From the IMG/VR virus record IMGVR_UViG_3300008120_000017, positions 1-64,000 of that record: a stretch of DNA of 64,000 nucleotides. One strand, 5' to 3'. Origin of the DNA: a virus. A model generated the notes under the pieces. It was not told where the DNA came from. It saw nothing but the letters and a program-made list of their open reading frames with translations, and did no database searches. A program made the translations under genes and the position numbers. Of this stretch, positions 7,871 to 16,143 are shown piece by piece (position 1 is the stretch's first letter; each line of letters starts with the position of its first letter).

Positions 7871-8996
7871 CTAGTTCCTTTTTTAAATCACTCATTAATA
7901 TTTGTTTTACAAATTCTGGTGTAGAATTTGTCCATATATCTTCAACTATTTTGAAGTCCCTCAAATCTAGTGTTTTTTCTTTTTTCGCAAGATTTAGAAA
8001 CTGTGCGTCATTATTGAAACAACTTGTTTCGTTAATGTCCGTCTCACCTGACTCTACCTTTTCTTTCTTGAATACGTTTTTATGGAAGTAGTAAACGCTG
8101 TCAGCGAGCAATTCATTTGATTTTATTTTATCTATAACCGTCATTACGTCTGACGACTTATCTGGGTCATATCTAAATATGTTAAAATCACTTGAACCCA
8201 TTATTTTTTCTATACAATCTGTACTCGACTCAAAGTTAAAAATGTTTGTACTCTGATGCGGTGTATAAGGAACAGATGTAATAGACTCAATTGATGATTT
8301 TTCGGAGTCATATATAAGTGATATGTATCTAAAATTATTATACATATCACATAACCTCAAGAAATCCACATTTCCTGGATAGCATACCGTACATTCACCA
8401 ATCTGCATTTTTTTATGAATATGTAAATCACCAAGAGCTAAATATTTACATTTTTTAGACAATAATGACATATCATCCTCATCTAGTTCTGGCCTCATGA
8501 TAGATGCCAAAAAATGACCAGCTGATTGATGCATCATTATTATATCCAGTCCATCTGGAATCTTGTCTATCTTTGTTTTTAGCTCAGACTTTTTTGTATG
8601 GCTAATCCATACAATTTTAAGTGGAGACAGTTTTTCGTTTATAATGTATTTGGAGCCGGACTCGTCTAGTTCTGATTCAGAGCTAAAACCCTCTTCATTT
8701 CCTAGATCAACCCACTGATGTTGACCTACCACCTTGTCATGATTTCCCGAGCAAGCAATAACCTTGCAATTACTGTCCCACCAGATTTTACACATATCTA
8801 TCCAGCATTTTACGTCATCTGGAGAGGGTTCGACAGAGTCGAACACGTCTCCAGCGACAATAACAAGATTATGTTTTAATGAAATTTCTTTTGCTATTTT
8901 TAAATTATTTTTGTAAGTATTTAATTTTCTTTTTGTTATTCCGTATTGGTAACTTCCTATGTGTAGATCCGCTAAGTGTGCGATTTTAATTTTCAC
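7842..8996 (-). CDS. Recombination endonuclease, gp47/SbcD/Mre11-like
   Basis: 384-residue calcineurin-like phosphoesterase nuclease. The metal-binding motifs run in order: HLADLHIGS (7-15), GDVFDS (49-54), GNHDK (84-88), an HQSAGH-type His region at about 155, and GDLHIHK at about 190. The C-terminal 200 residues are a variable capping and Rad50-binding region with acidic stretches. It forms the catalytic half of the complex with 6077-7870 and starts 38 bp downstream of the 9035-9577 gene. Confidence 0.92.
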   Translation of the reverse strand: MKIKIAHLADLHIGSYQYGITKRKLNTYKNNLKIAKEISLKHNLVIVAGDVFDSVEPSPDDVKCWIDMCKIWWDSNCKVIACSGNHDKVVGQHQWVDLGNEEGFSSESELDESGSKYIINEKLSPLKIVWISHTKKSELKTKIDKIPDGLDIIMMHQSAGHFLASIMRPELDEDDMSLLSKKCKYLALGDLHIHKKMQIGECTVCYPGNVDFLRLCDMYNNFRYISLIYDSEKSSIESITSVPYTPHQSTNIFNFESSTDCIEKIMGSSDFNIFRYDPDKSSDVMTVIDKIKSNELLADSVYYFHKNVFKKEKVESGETDINETSCFNNDAQFLNLAKKEKTLDLRDFKIVEDIWTNSTPEFVKQILMSDLKKELDESIKSDSE

Positions 8997-9034
8997 TATA
9001 TTTTAGGTTATTGTATTTTATTTATGACTTATAA

Positions 9035-9577
9035 TTATGGTATTCCAGGTGGCCCTATCGGACCAGGATCCCCAGTTACTCCTATGTAGCCTTCATTATT
9101 TAATTCTTCTGATGAAAAAATATTGGGAAGATCATTTTGTTCATTTATTACCTTAGTTATTAATGGTGCAGACACGGCATCAACCCTGAATACTTGATCA
9201 GACTCATAGTCGGTGTCAATCACTCTAACATTTATTGGTTCTATCTCGCCATCCGTCCTGTATATTGCGGAAATACAACCATTTGAGACGTCAATTGTCA
9301 AAAAGGTTTTTTCTCCGTTTAACATAGATGAATGTGCCGATACTATTTTGGATTTAGGCAATTCTAATATTTTTCCAGGAACAAAATCTTTGTTTGAGTA
9401 ATCCATTGAAACTATCTCAATTACTTGTCCAATGAATTTGTCGGGTGATTCACATTTTCTGTTTAGCACACGAACAGAGCAGCAAACATTTCTTCCTGGT
9501 TGGTTTTTGGGTAATTGCAGCAACACATTGTCGCCAGGATTTATTTGTATTTCATTTTTCTTACTTTTCTTAGACAT
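9035..9577 (-). CDS. Hypothetical protein with mini collagen-like tail
   Basis: 180 residues. The first about 160 form an unknown beta-rich domain (INPGDNVLLQL, GKILELPKSKIVSAH, FLTIDVSNGCISAIYR). The last about 16 residues switch to Gly-X-Y triplets ([15 protein letters not shown]), matching the style of the three large collagen-like fibres at 35055-41477. Five triplets are too few for a stable triple helix alone, so the tail may be a remnant, an interaction tag, or a nucleus with another protein. It lies between recombination genes and the reverse transcriptase, far from the virion genes. Confidence 0.7.
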   Translation of the reverse strand: MSKKSKKNEIQINPGDNVLLQLPKNQPGRNVCCSVRVLNRKCESPDKFIGQVIEIVSMDYSNKDFVPGKILELPKSKIVSAHSSMLNGEKTFLTIDVSNGCISAIYRTDGEIEPINVRVIDTDYESDQVFRVDAVSAPLITKVINEQNDLPNIFSSEELNNEGYIGVTGDPGPIGPPGIP

Positions 9578-9592
9578 TAATATTTCTTATTT

Positions 9593-11224
9593 CTAATCCG
9601 CCAATATCTTCCTTCTATTGGAGATTGGAGGATTAATTGTTGACAGCAAGCTAGACAATTTGTCTGCCTTGTGAGGATTTGCAGATGCGATAAAATTTAT
9701 TTTACCTTTTATCTTTGAACATTCTGACAAAAACCTTAGTTCGTTTTGAATTAATCCATCTTTTATTTTGTCCTTTAGTTTTAATATTTCTGTCCTTACT
9801 GCCTCTACATACGCAGGGGCAATGGTTGGCTTACCGCTGTTCATTACGTACCCAAGTATCTCCATTCTACCGCCAGTACCAATTACTTTGCTTTTCTTTT
9901 TATTTAGTTCAAAACCATTCATGGATAAAATTTTTCCAACTTTATACATAAAAATATTTATGAATTTTTTACCGTGCCTGGTTGGCCAAGTAAAAGAAAG
10001 ATCATCAGCATATCTAGAATAAACAGCTCCCTTTTCTTCGGATAATCTAGTTAAGCGATAGTCTAATAACTTAAAAGCTATATTTGTTATAACTGGACTA
10101 GCTGGAGATCCTTGAGGCAAAAAATAATCATCAAATTTTATTGATGGTCCTATGTTAAATAGATCCTTTATTATTTTAAGTATTGTATCTTTGTTTACCC
10201 ATTTCATTTCAAATGCATTGTATACGCATTTTTCAATGAACTCCGACATAAACAGTTTGAATATCTCGCGGTCCTTTTTTATGGCTTCTGTTATATTATA
10301 TTGATTTAATTGCCCATGAATCGGAAATAAAACGCAAAAGTCCTGAAACGTACTTGGCCTTTCAGCTGCTGAAAGGCCAAGTCTTGGCCTTTCAGCTCCA
10401 AACACTTGGTGTTGTCTTTCTATGCATACATAAGAACTTCTGGGATACAAATATGAATTTATTTCTTTTGATCCAATTGACTTTTCAATCAAAGATACTC
10501 TTAAATGATTAAAGTCAACAACAGAGCAGCAAATCAAGCTTATTAACTTCGATATATTTCGTTTATTTAATTTTATGCTGCAAACATCTATTATATTAGA
10601 TACATCTTCTTCTATTATTTGATGTGCAAGCAATGAACTCTTTATTTGTTTTTCCGTAAAACTTCCGAAAAAGTTTTTCACATCAACATTGATTAATAAT
10701 TCAGGTTTTTCATTCTTGAATAAATGAAGATTCACTGAATCCAAAGCAGACTTGTTTTTTGCGAATCCAAATGCATTTATATGTGGCTTAAACCTATTTA
10801 ATTGTTCCGCAATTCCTGATTGAACCTGCTTTAGTTCGTCTTGTGGAGCTAAAATTACCCGGTGGTCTTCTTTTCTGGGTATAATGCACTCCTCTAGAAA
10901 TGTGATTAACTCTGAAAAATATCTCATATGTTCAGCAGAGTTACTATCATATCCATAGAAAACATCCTTTAGCGTTTTACAGAATTTCTTAGAATAATTA
11001 GAAATATTAAACTCACTTAATATTTCTCGTCTAGTATCTTGTGACAAGCAATTAGTGAATTTTGCTAATTTGTGTATAAACTTGTTAGAGTTATTTGAAT
11101 TAACATCTAAAAAGTTTGCCGCAAATTTCTTTTCAATACATATATTATTTTTTTTATTAAATTTTTTTGTTTTTTTAGGAATCAAAAATACTTTGTATTG
11201 TATTGCTTTATTCTGTGTCTTCAT
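9593..11224 (-). CDS. Retron-type reverse transcriptase
   Basis: 543-residue RNA-directed DNA polymerase. Visible RT motifs: FGFAKNKSALD (about 150-160), NVDVKNFFGSFT (about 176, first catalytic Asp), LPQGSPASPVITNI (about 368-381), YSRYADDLSFT (YADD about 404-407), a KKSK stretch, and LGYVMN in the thumb-proximal region. Motif wording is closest to retron/Abi-type RTs, not to DGR RTs. Compared with a typical retron RT there are about 125-180 extra residues between the motif with the first Asp and QGSP, and a palindromic repeat lies in that insertion. There is no room for a msr/msd RNA on either side (16-bp overlap upstream, 15 bp downstream). Confidence 0.88.
   Translation of the reverse strand: MKTQNKAIQYKVFLIPKKTKKFNKKNNICIEKKFAANFLDVNSNNSNKFIHKLAKFTNCLSQDTRREILSEFNISNYSKKFCKTLKDVFYGYDSNSAEHMRYFSELITFLEECIIPRKEDHRVILAPQDELKQVQSGIAEQLNRFKPHINAFGFAKNKSALDSVNLHLFKNEKPELLINVDVKNFFGSFTEKQIKSSLLAHQIIEEDVSNIIDVCSIKLNKRNISKLISLICCSVVDFNHLRVSLIEKSIGSKEINSYLYPRSSYVCIERQHQVFGAERPRLGLSAAERPSTFQDFCVLFPIHGQLNQYNITEAIKKDREIFKLFMSEFIEKCVYNAFEMKWVNKDTILKIIKDLFNIGPSIKFDDYFLPQGSPASPVITNIAFKLLDYRLTRLSEEKGAVYSRYADDLSFTWPTRHGKKFINIFMYKVGKILSMNGFELNKKKSKVIGTGGRMEILGYVMNSGKPTIAPAYVEAVRTEILKLKDKIKDGLIQNELRFLSECSKIKGKINFIASANPHKADKLSSLLSTINPPISNRRKILAD
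10352..10397. repeat. Palindrome plus direct repeat inside RT gene
   Basis: ACTTGGCCTTTCAGC (352-366 of the 10-kb block) and its perfect reverse complement (368-382) are separated by one base. A direct third copy of CTTGGCCTTTCAGCT occupies 383-397. On the coding strand this gives in-frame AERP...AERP repeats (about residues 276-291 of the RT). It is GC-richer than its surroundings and looks like an inserted palindromic element that left the frame intact. Confidence 0.8.
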
Positions 11225-12269
11225 TAGAAATGTAAATATTTCTTCTCACTGAGGATACATTAACCTCTTGCTCGTTTTCATCAGTTTCTGACTCCTCAAT
11301 CGCTTTTCTTATTACTGTCATGCGTTCTGGATTTTCTTGAATTTCTTCGACCTCTTTTTTAAGTGTACCAACTATCCTAGTTAGACTTGCTTCAAGGTCC
11401 AGTGCATCCGAATCATTTTTATTCCAATTAGATACACGAGAAACAGCTTCACATGCATTATTGATGGTTTTCTCTACGTCTGGATCGTTAAACAAATTTA
11501 TCTGTTTAAGCTCGTTAAGCCTTTTTGTAAAATTCGTTATAGAGTGCATCCTTACGTTTTGACCGCGAGTATGTTTTCTACCGCTTTGTATAACAGCTAC
11601 AACATCTTCAGTTGCCTTTACAATATGCTCTCTTATTTGCATACCAGCCTGATATACAAGTTGCGCAGCTTTCTCTGATAAGTCATTTTTAGCATCTATA
11701 GCTATTTCAGTTATTTCTGTTTGTGCCCATGAATAAATAGTCCAAGAATAATTAAATTTTCTAGCTATTTCGTTTTCTGATGGGTAAAACTGATCCATAT
11801 ATCCAGAGTATTCTGGATATTTTTCATTGAATTTATTTATTTGTTTTTCCTTGAGTCCTGGATACTCTTCTCTAAAGATTTCTACATCCTTATTGAATCT
11901 CTGTTTCTCGGAGTTTAAAAAGTTCTTTAAAGTAGGGTAATAATCTTTTGGTACAAACCTAGACCCCTTTAGTCCTGGTACCCTATAGCAAGACCTATCA
12001 AGTAAATTATTTAATTTTGTTCTATATACAGAAAACTTAGACATTTTTTTTACTGGGATCAAATACTTGAAACCAGGAGTATAAATTGTATTATCTGTAT
12101 CTATTCCAAGAACCTGTTGATCGTCTTCTGTTTGAGTTAATTTAGCCTCCCATCTGCTAATTGTAACGTTTATCAAGACACCATGTTTAAAGATGTCAGA
12201 AGACAGTTTTTGGGCCCAAGATATTTCGTTGTTAGATTCCTTTATTTGTTCTGCTGTTATTACGCTCAT
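11208..12269 (-). CDS. Hypothetical 353-residue protein upstream of RT
   Basis: First gene after the terminator at 12273-12308, overlapping the RT start by 17 bp, so the pair is co-expressed. Mostly alpha-helical and charged, with an aromatic region (EEYPGLKEK, FNEKYPEYSG, FYPSENE) and a helical C-terminal half with an acidic tail. It faintly resembles phage DUF3150-type proteins that accompany AAA+ ATPases, but I cannot confirm that. Its tight coupling with the RT makes it a candidate functional partner. Confidence 0.75.
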   Translation of the reverse strand: MSVITAEQIKESNNEISWAQKLSSDIFKHGVLINVTISRWEAKLTQTEDDQQVLGIDTDNTIYTPGFKYLIPVKKMSKFSVYRTKLNNLLDRSCYRVPGLKGSRFVPKDYYPTLKNFLNSEKQRFNKDVEIFREEYPGLKEKQINKFNEKYPEYSGYMDQFYPSENEIARKFNYSWTIYSWAQTEITEIAIDAKNDLSEKAAQLVYQAGMQIREHIVKATEDVVAVIQSGRKHTRGQNVRMHSITNFTKRLNELKQINLFNDPDVEKTINNACEAVSRVSNWNKNDSDALDLEASLTRIVGTLKKEVEEIQENPERMTVIRKAIEESETDENEQEVNVSSVRRNIYISNEDTE

Positions 12270-12272
12270 AAT

Positions 12273-12308
12273 AAAAAAGCGGGATAGTATATTTAAATAC
12301 TATCCCGC
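12273..12308 (-). terminator. Rho-independent terminator
   Basis: Perfect 11-bp stem GCGGGATAGTA (279-289) / TACTATCCCGC (298-308) with an AT loop, followed on the - strand by TTTTTT. It lies after the stop of 12330-12818 and before the RT operon. Confidence 0.9.
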
Positions 12309-12329
12309 AATTAAGTTGTTTTTGTTGTG

Positions 12330-12818
12330 TTAGCCAGCCATCGAAGGAAGTTTAATGTTTTTCATGAAAGACATTATTTCCCCGATTATTACATTGATTT
12401 CATCCTGGTTAATTAACCTAGTTTTGGTTTGATTATTATTTTCGGGATTAATTTTGCACTCATTGTTTTTGCAAGATTTATTAGAAGAATAATACTCAGT
12501 ATATACTGGAGCATTGTTCTCAATATTATTGTCAACAGAACTCAGTGCTTCATTAAACTTTGATTTTTCTCCTATCACTTTTTTTCTATAGCAAGTGTTA
12601 GATCTTTTTATTCCTCTAAGTTTATCATGACTTAGAAGAACATTAGCAAGTTCAGATATTTCTTTGTTTTTTGTAATTCCGTATGAACCCAAATAATCAA
12701 CTATATTACATAGTAATATATATCTTTGATCTTCATTTAGATTTACTTTTTGTGGTTTTACAATTGTAGAGTTTGATCTTTGAGCTAACTTTGCTTTTTT
12801 TTGTTTTTTTGCTTTCAT
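12330..12818 (-). CDS. Hypothetical basic-N-terminus protein
   Basis: 162 residues. The N-terminus is strongly basic (MKAKKQKKAKLAQRS), the middle helical, and residues 90-140 are Asn-rich and low-complexity with a C..NNEC pair, ending in a helix EINVIIGEIMSFMKNI. The basic start suggests nucleic-acid contact. It overlaps the preceding gene by 86 bp in another frame; a shorter form starting later is possible but has no better start. Family unknown. Last gene of the Ycf46-type operon. Confidence 0.65.
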   Translation of the reverse strand: MKAKKQKKAKLAQRSNSTIVKPQKVNLNEDQRYILLCNIVDYLGSYGITKNKEISELANVLLSHDKLRGIKRSNTCYRKKVIGEKSKFNEALSSVDNNIENNAPVYTEYYSSNKSCKNNECKINPENNNQTKTRLINQDEINVIIGEIMSFMKNIKLPSMAG

Positions 12819-13119
12819 TTCTTTTGATTTTGCTTGGCTGTATTTCTATACCGTTGAACAACATTTTACTTGCTGCCTTTACCTCATCAGCCAAAACTTT
12901 ATTTCTTAATTTATGCGTTGATATTATTTCCCCTGTAGAAATCAATCTTGCTACCCATTTCTGGGTAGCATTATCGAACTCTACATCAGTTATTCTTTCG
13001 ACTTTAAGATTGTTTGAATCATTAATGCCAAAAAATTCATCGTAATATATACTTTTTACAGATCCGTCATCCAAGAAGTTTATAGAAATATCATTAACTT
13101 TCTTTTCCTTAGATGGCAT
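12733..13119 (-). CDS. Hypothetical protein
   Basis: 128 residues. The N-terminal two thirds form a beta-rich domain (VNDISINFLDDGSVKSIYYDEF, VEFDNATQKWVARLISTGEIIS) followed by a helix (NKVLADEVKAASKML) and a very lysine-rich C-terminus (KKTKKSKVSSKIK) that overlaps the next gene. The gene spacing (1 bp to DUF2997) suggests co-translation with the ATPase cluster. Function unknown. Confidence 0.65.
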   Translation of the reverse strand: MPSKEKKVNDISINFLDDGSVKSIYYDEFFGINDSNNLKVERITDVEFDNATQKWVARLISTGEIISTHKLRNKVLADEVKAASKMLFNGIEIQPSKIKRNESKKTKKSKVSSKIKLYNCKTTKSKSK

Positions 13120-13120
13120 A

Positions 13121-13321
13121 TTATTGATTTACATTCACAGATTGAGACGCGCAACTAGCTCCTTGATACAGCTCTGGCTTATCTGCATAATCAAGTTTAT
13201 TTGAATACAAATTTTCAAATATCTTTGTTGCGTCTTTGCATGATCCACCAGTGAATCCTTGTGCGTCTATTTTAGCTTCTCCCTCTGGAGTTATCGTAAT
13301 TTTAACTATTTTATCGCTCAT
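13121..13321 (-). CDS. DUF2997-like small protein
   Basis: 66 residues with the DUF2997 pattern: IVKITITPEGEAKIDAQGF then GGSCKDATKIFENL, a beta-hairpin plus Cys-containing helix. In cyanobacteria and many phages such proteins are found beside DUF1257 and a Ycf46-type ATPase, exactly as here. Molecular role unknown; the partner pattern suggests a small subunit or substrate adaptor of the ATPase. It overlaps the DUF1257 stop by 1 bp. Confidence 0.75.
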   Translation of the reverse strand: MSDKIVKITITPEGEAKIDAQGFTGGSCKDATKIFENLYSNKLDYADKPELYQGASCASQSVNVNQ

Positions 13322-13707
13322 TACATTCTGACCCTCAGTTCAATATTTCCGTTAGTTGGGTTTATTTTTTCACCAAGCACTTGATAACCTTTCAGCTTGG
13401 CAGTCTTTTTATGCTGCTCAATTTGATAAGCTTGACTAAGCTTTCCAGCTTTTGGCCCAACTATTTCTTTGAGTCTAGCGTCAAATAAATCAGCCTGAAT
13501 CTCATACCCATTCCCCTTTTTGATAACAGCTATTTCATATGTGCTTTTATCGCTAGAAATTACGGCATCACATTTCATGTTTTGTCCTGCGTAATATTTA
13601 GCGCTCTTTTTGTTTAGATCTAATTTAAGCCCGAGTCTGTTGCAGGCTTTTTTAAGTACCTCCAAGTCTTTGATTTCGGGCATCGACATAACGACCATGT
13701 GTGACAT
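13321..13707 (-). CDS. DUF1257 (Ycf35-like) protein
   Basis: 128 residues beginning MSHMVVM and continuing IKDLEVLKKACNRLGL, the DUF1257 opening (helix that reads out level of LKxAxxxLG), then GQNMKCDAVIS, YEIAVIKKGNGYEIQADLF and a C-terminal KLKGYQVLGEKIN. DUF1257 includes chloroplast Ycf35, which is often encoded with Ycf46 ATPases. Together with DUF2997 and the AAA+ gene this forms a recognisable module. Biochemical role is not established. Confidence 0.8.
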   Translation of the reverse strand: MSHMVVMSMPEIKDLEVLKKACNRLGLKLDLNKKSAKYYAGQNMKCDAVISSDKSTYEIAVIKKGNGYEIQADLFDARLKEIVGPKAGKLSQAYQIEQHKKTAKLKGYQVLGEKINPTNGNIELRVRM

Positions 13708-13708
13708 A

Positions 13709-13909
13709 TTATATTATCTCCTCTAGTTCTTTTTTTATTTGTTCTTCTGTTTTGATATAGTATTTACCGTTTGATTTTTCGCCAGCTATACCTTCTGCGA
13801 CTAGATACTCACAATAATTTTGTATCCAGTTTTCAAGGTCTTCTTGGCTTGTTATTTTATAATGTTCAAGTTCTTCCATTAATTGCTTCTGCTCAGATGT
13901 CATCTTCAT
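13709..13909 (-). CDS. Small hypothetical protein of the ATPase cluster
   Basis: 66 residues, acidic and helical (LMEELEHYKITSQEDLENWIQNYCEYL, then EEQIKKELEEI). It overlaps the ATPase stop by 17 bp and is 1 bp from DUF1257. The short KYYIK strand between two helices could be a small winged fold. No family recognised. Confidence 0.65.
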   Translation of the reverse strand: MKMTSEQKQLMEELEHYKITSQEDLENWIQNYCEYLVAEGIAGEKSNGKYYIKTEEQIKKELEEII

Positions 13910-15668
13910 TTAATTCAATCTTTCTTTGTTCGGTGCTTGCTCCAACTCCAGACATTCTATTGAATGTGTTTTGACCAACTCCTATTATCTTATTAGAAAC
14001 AGGCTCATCATCTTCTTTATTAGCCATTAAAACTTTATGGCTTTTTGCCCAATCTAAAAGGTTTTTGGATTCTTCTGGATTTAGCTCTGCCATAATCTTT
14101 ACATCATTTATGGACTCCATAAGAAGGTCTGTTGTAATTGGGTTTTCTTTACCAAATCCAACTCTCTTCACTTTTTTAATTAATCCCTCTATCACAATTT
14201 GCTCGATTTCAGATCCAGTTCTATTTGGAGTATTTATAGCTAATTTATCTATATCTATATTGTATTGAGATGGTTCCCATCCTCTTTTTCTTAGATGAAT
14301 TGAAAATATTTCTTTTCTTTGTTTTAACCCTGGCAGTCCAACATACATAACTTCATCAAATCTGCCCTTTCGTAAAGCTGGAGCTGGGATATTTGTAATA
14401 CTATTTGTAGTGGCAACAACAAATACATCACTTTTTCTTGATTGAGTCCAAGTCAACCATGTACCATACATGCGCTGAAAAGTACCTCCGTCTAAATTTC
14501 CTCCACCCCCTGCTCCGGCGAACAATTTCTCAAACTCGTCCACAAAAAGAATGCAGGGAGCTTGCGCCTCAGCGTCTGTTAAAGCTTTGATTAATCTACT
14601 CTCAGACTCGCCCAAAAGACTACCCATACAGGCTCCAATATCGAGCCTAAGTACAGATCTGTCCCACTCAACTCCTAACGCTTGAGCGACCCAGCTCTTG
14701 CCAGTACCACCAGGGCCTACGACACATAAACCCTTGGGCAGATCTATTCCATCTTCTCTGGCCTCATGGTTGAAAATCAATGTCCTGTCTTTTGCCCATT
14801 GCTTTAGGTTTTCCATTCCTCCAACCTGATCCATGCCCCAATCACTTTCAATGATTTTTAGCACCCCAGATTTAGAGAACAATCTAGATTTCTCCTTCTT
14901 TATTACATCCGTTTTAAAGTTGCGATGCTGAGTCTTATTTTGTCTATACTCAATAGAGTTAGCTCTATTTGCAAGAGACAAAACATTTTCAGCTTGCCAC
15001 TGAGTTAAACCAGTCAAAGATTGAGCAATATTAATTGTTTCATCTTCACTCAGGCTAATAGACGGTATACCGGCAATAGACATAGAGTTCTGACTACTCC
15101 TGACCAAGGACTTCATCCTACCAACGTCTGGCAATTTATGCTCAACGTATGTTACGATATTTTCAAGCTCAATTGGTATGTCTTTGTGGTGATTTACTAT
15201 TACAATACCTTTATTTTGCATCAACAAATTTGGTAATGCATTTTTTATTTTTCTAGTTAGGTATGCATTAGTGTGTTTAGTCTTGTTTGCGTCAGTCATG
15301 TAAAAAGCTACGTCAAACATTATCATTAATGATTTTTCAGGAAAAAGTTTTTTCTGGGTAATATCCCAAACATTTGTCCCGTCAATCTCACACGCTTCGT
15401 ATGGAACATCTGCAACCGAACTGAATATCTCAATTGCATGAGCTGCTCCTCCATTATCAGATGTATCTATTATTTGAGGATTTGGTTGAATTTGGCTTCT
15501 CTCTATATCCCTAATAGTGTCGGAAGCATCATATATATATAATCTATTAATTGTTTTCTTTCCTAGTAACGCGCTAGATTCGTCGCTTAAGAACCTGTCT
15601 TCTTCCTGTGTGTATACCCATATCAATGGAATATTAGAGGATACAAAGTCTTTGATAATTGAACTCAT
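13893..15668 (-). CDS. AAA+ ATPase, Ycf46-type
   Basis: 591-residue AAA+ protein. The N-terminal region opens NIPLIWVYTQEEDRFL, the typical Ycf46 start, and a RecA-like fold of about 200 residues follows. The AAA+ core has Walker A VVGPGGTGKSW at about 315, Walker B ILFVDEFEKLFAGAG at about 370, sensor 1 ATTN, and an arginine-finger region LRKGRFDEVMYVGLP. The lid domain (TGSEIEQIVIEGLIKK) follows. AAA+ proteins of this class remodel proteins with ATP. Its neighbours are DUF1257 and DUF2997. The transcript begins after the terminator at 15685-15714. Confidence 0.88.
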   Translation of the reverse strand: MSSIIKDFVSSNIPLIWVYTQEEDRFLSDESSALLGKKTINRLYIYDASDTIRDIERSQIQPNPQIIDTSDNGGAAHAIEIFSSVADVPYEACEIDGTNVWDITQKKLFPEKSLMIMFDVAFYMTDANKTKHTNAYLTRKIKNALPNLLMQNKGIVIVNHHKDIPIELENIVTYVEHKLPDVGRMKSLVRSSQNSMSIAGIPSISLSEDETINIAQSLTGLTQWQAENVLSLANRANSIEYRQNKTQHRNFKTDVIKKEKSRLFSKSGVLKIIESDWGMDQVGGMENLKQWAKDRTLIFNHEAREDGIDLPKGLCVVGPGGTGKSWVAQALGVEWDRSVLRLDIGACMGSLLGESESRLIKALTDAEAQAPCILFVDEFEKLFAGAGGGGNLDGGTFQRMYGTWLTWTQSRKSDVFVVATTNSITNIPAPALRKGRFDEVMYVGLPGLKQRKEIFSIHLRKRGWEPSQYNIDIDKLAINTPNRTGSEIEQIVIEGLIKKVKRVGFGKENPITTDLLMESINDVKIMAELNPEESKNLLDWAKSHKVLMANKEDDEPVSNKIIGVGQNTFNRMSGVGASTEQRKIELNEDDI

Positions 15669-15684
15669 TTTTTAGTTTGTTAAA

Positions 15685-15714
15685 TAAAAAAGGGGCACAC
15701 ATTGTGTGCCCCTT
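15685..15714 (-). terminator. Rho-independent terminator
   Basis: Stem AAGGGGCACAC / GTGTGCCCCTT (690-700/704-714) with a 3-nt loop; T-run on the - strand. It ends the leftward small-gene operon 15736-18207 ahead of the AAA+ gene. Like the terminator at 12273 it is preceded by AACAACTT on the transcript strand. Confidence 0.9.
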
Positions 15715-15735
15715 GCTTTAAAGTTGTTTATTTTT

Positions 15736-16143
15736 TTATACACCTGAATCAAAAAAACCTTCTTCAAAAGATCTAAGTGATTTATTTTTAAATACACCAG
15801 CAGTTCTAGAAAATTCTATTGCTGCAAGCATATTATTTTTTGCGGTATTGAGTCGATGATCTTGTTTTTCCTGTTCCGTAGCTTCGTCTGATATGACGTG
15901 CTGAAATGGAAAGGTGCCGCTATATTTATTATCTACAATTACCGTAAGAGCAGCAAAAGATATTTTACCGCTAAGTATTTCTCTCGCTATAACTGGAGAA
16001 ATGGACGCCGCAAGCCTTGCGGCTATCTTTGCTTGATCACCAATTTGTTGGTCTACCTCTGCTGACGTCGTTGGCTTGCTTTCAGTGGATTGATCCACGT
16101 TATTGTCTTCCTGTGTCGTATTTTTTGTTTTTGTTGTGCTCAT
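15736..16143 (-). CDS. Hypothetical protein
   Basis: 135 residues. The first 35 are a polar Thr/Ser/Gln-rich disordered tail. The remainder is helical (AKIAARLAASISPVIAREIL, NTAKNNMLAAIEFSR) and ends in an aromatic acidic motif FEEGFFDSGV, a kind of C-terminal tail often used for docking. Last gene before the terminator at 15685-15714. No family recognised. Overlaps the next gene by 44 bp. Confidence 0.65.
   Translation of the reverse strand: MSTTKTKNTTQEDNNVDQSTESKPTTSAEVDQQIGDQAKIAARLAASISPVIAREILSGKISFAALTVIVDNKYSGTFPFQHVISDEATEQEKQDHRLNTAKNNMLAAIEFSRTAGVFKNKSLRSFEEGFFDSGV

Noticed and set aside
9578-9592. Retron msr-msd RNA beside the RT
   Set aside because: Flanking genes leave 15 bp downstream and an overlap upstream, with no room for a structured RNA.
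9593-11224. Diversity-generating retroelement
   Set aside because: The RT motif is QGSPASP, not the DGR-type motif, and no template/variable repeat pair was seen near a receptor-binding gene. The collagen repeats are ordinary Gly-X-Y repeats without A-specific changes.
12733-12818. Removing 12330-12818 as a shadow of its neighbour
   Set aside because: The overlap is 86 bp, but most of the 162-residue frame lies outside it and it ends just before a real terminator, so it was kept as a gene.
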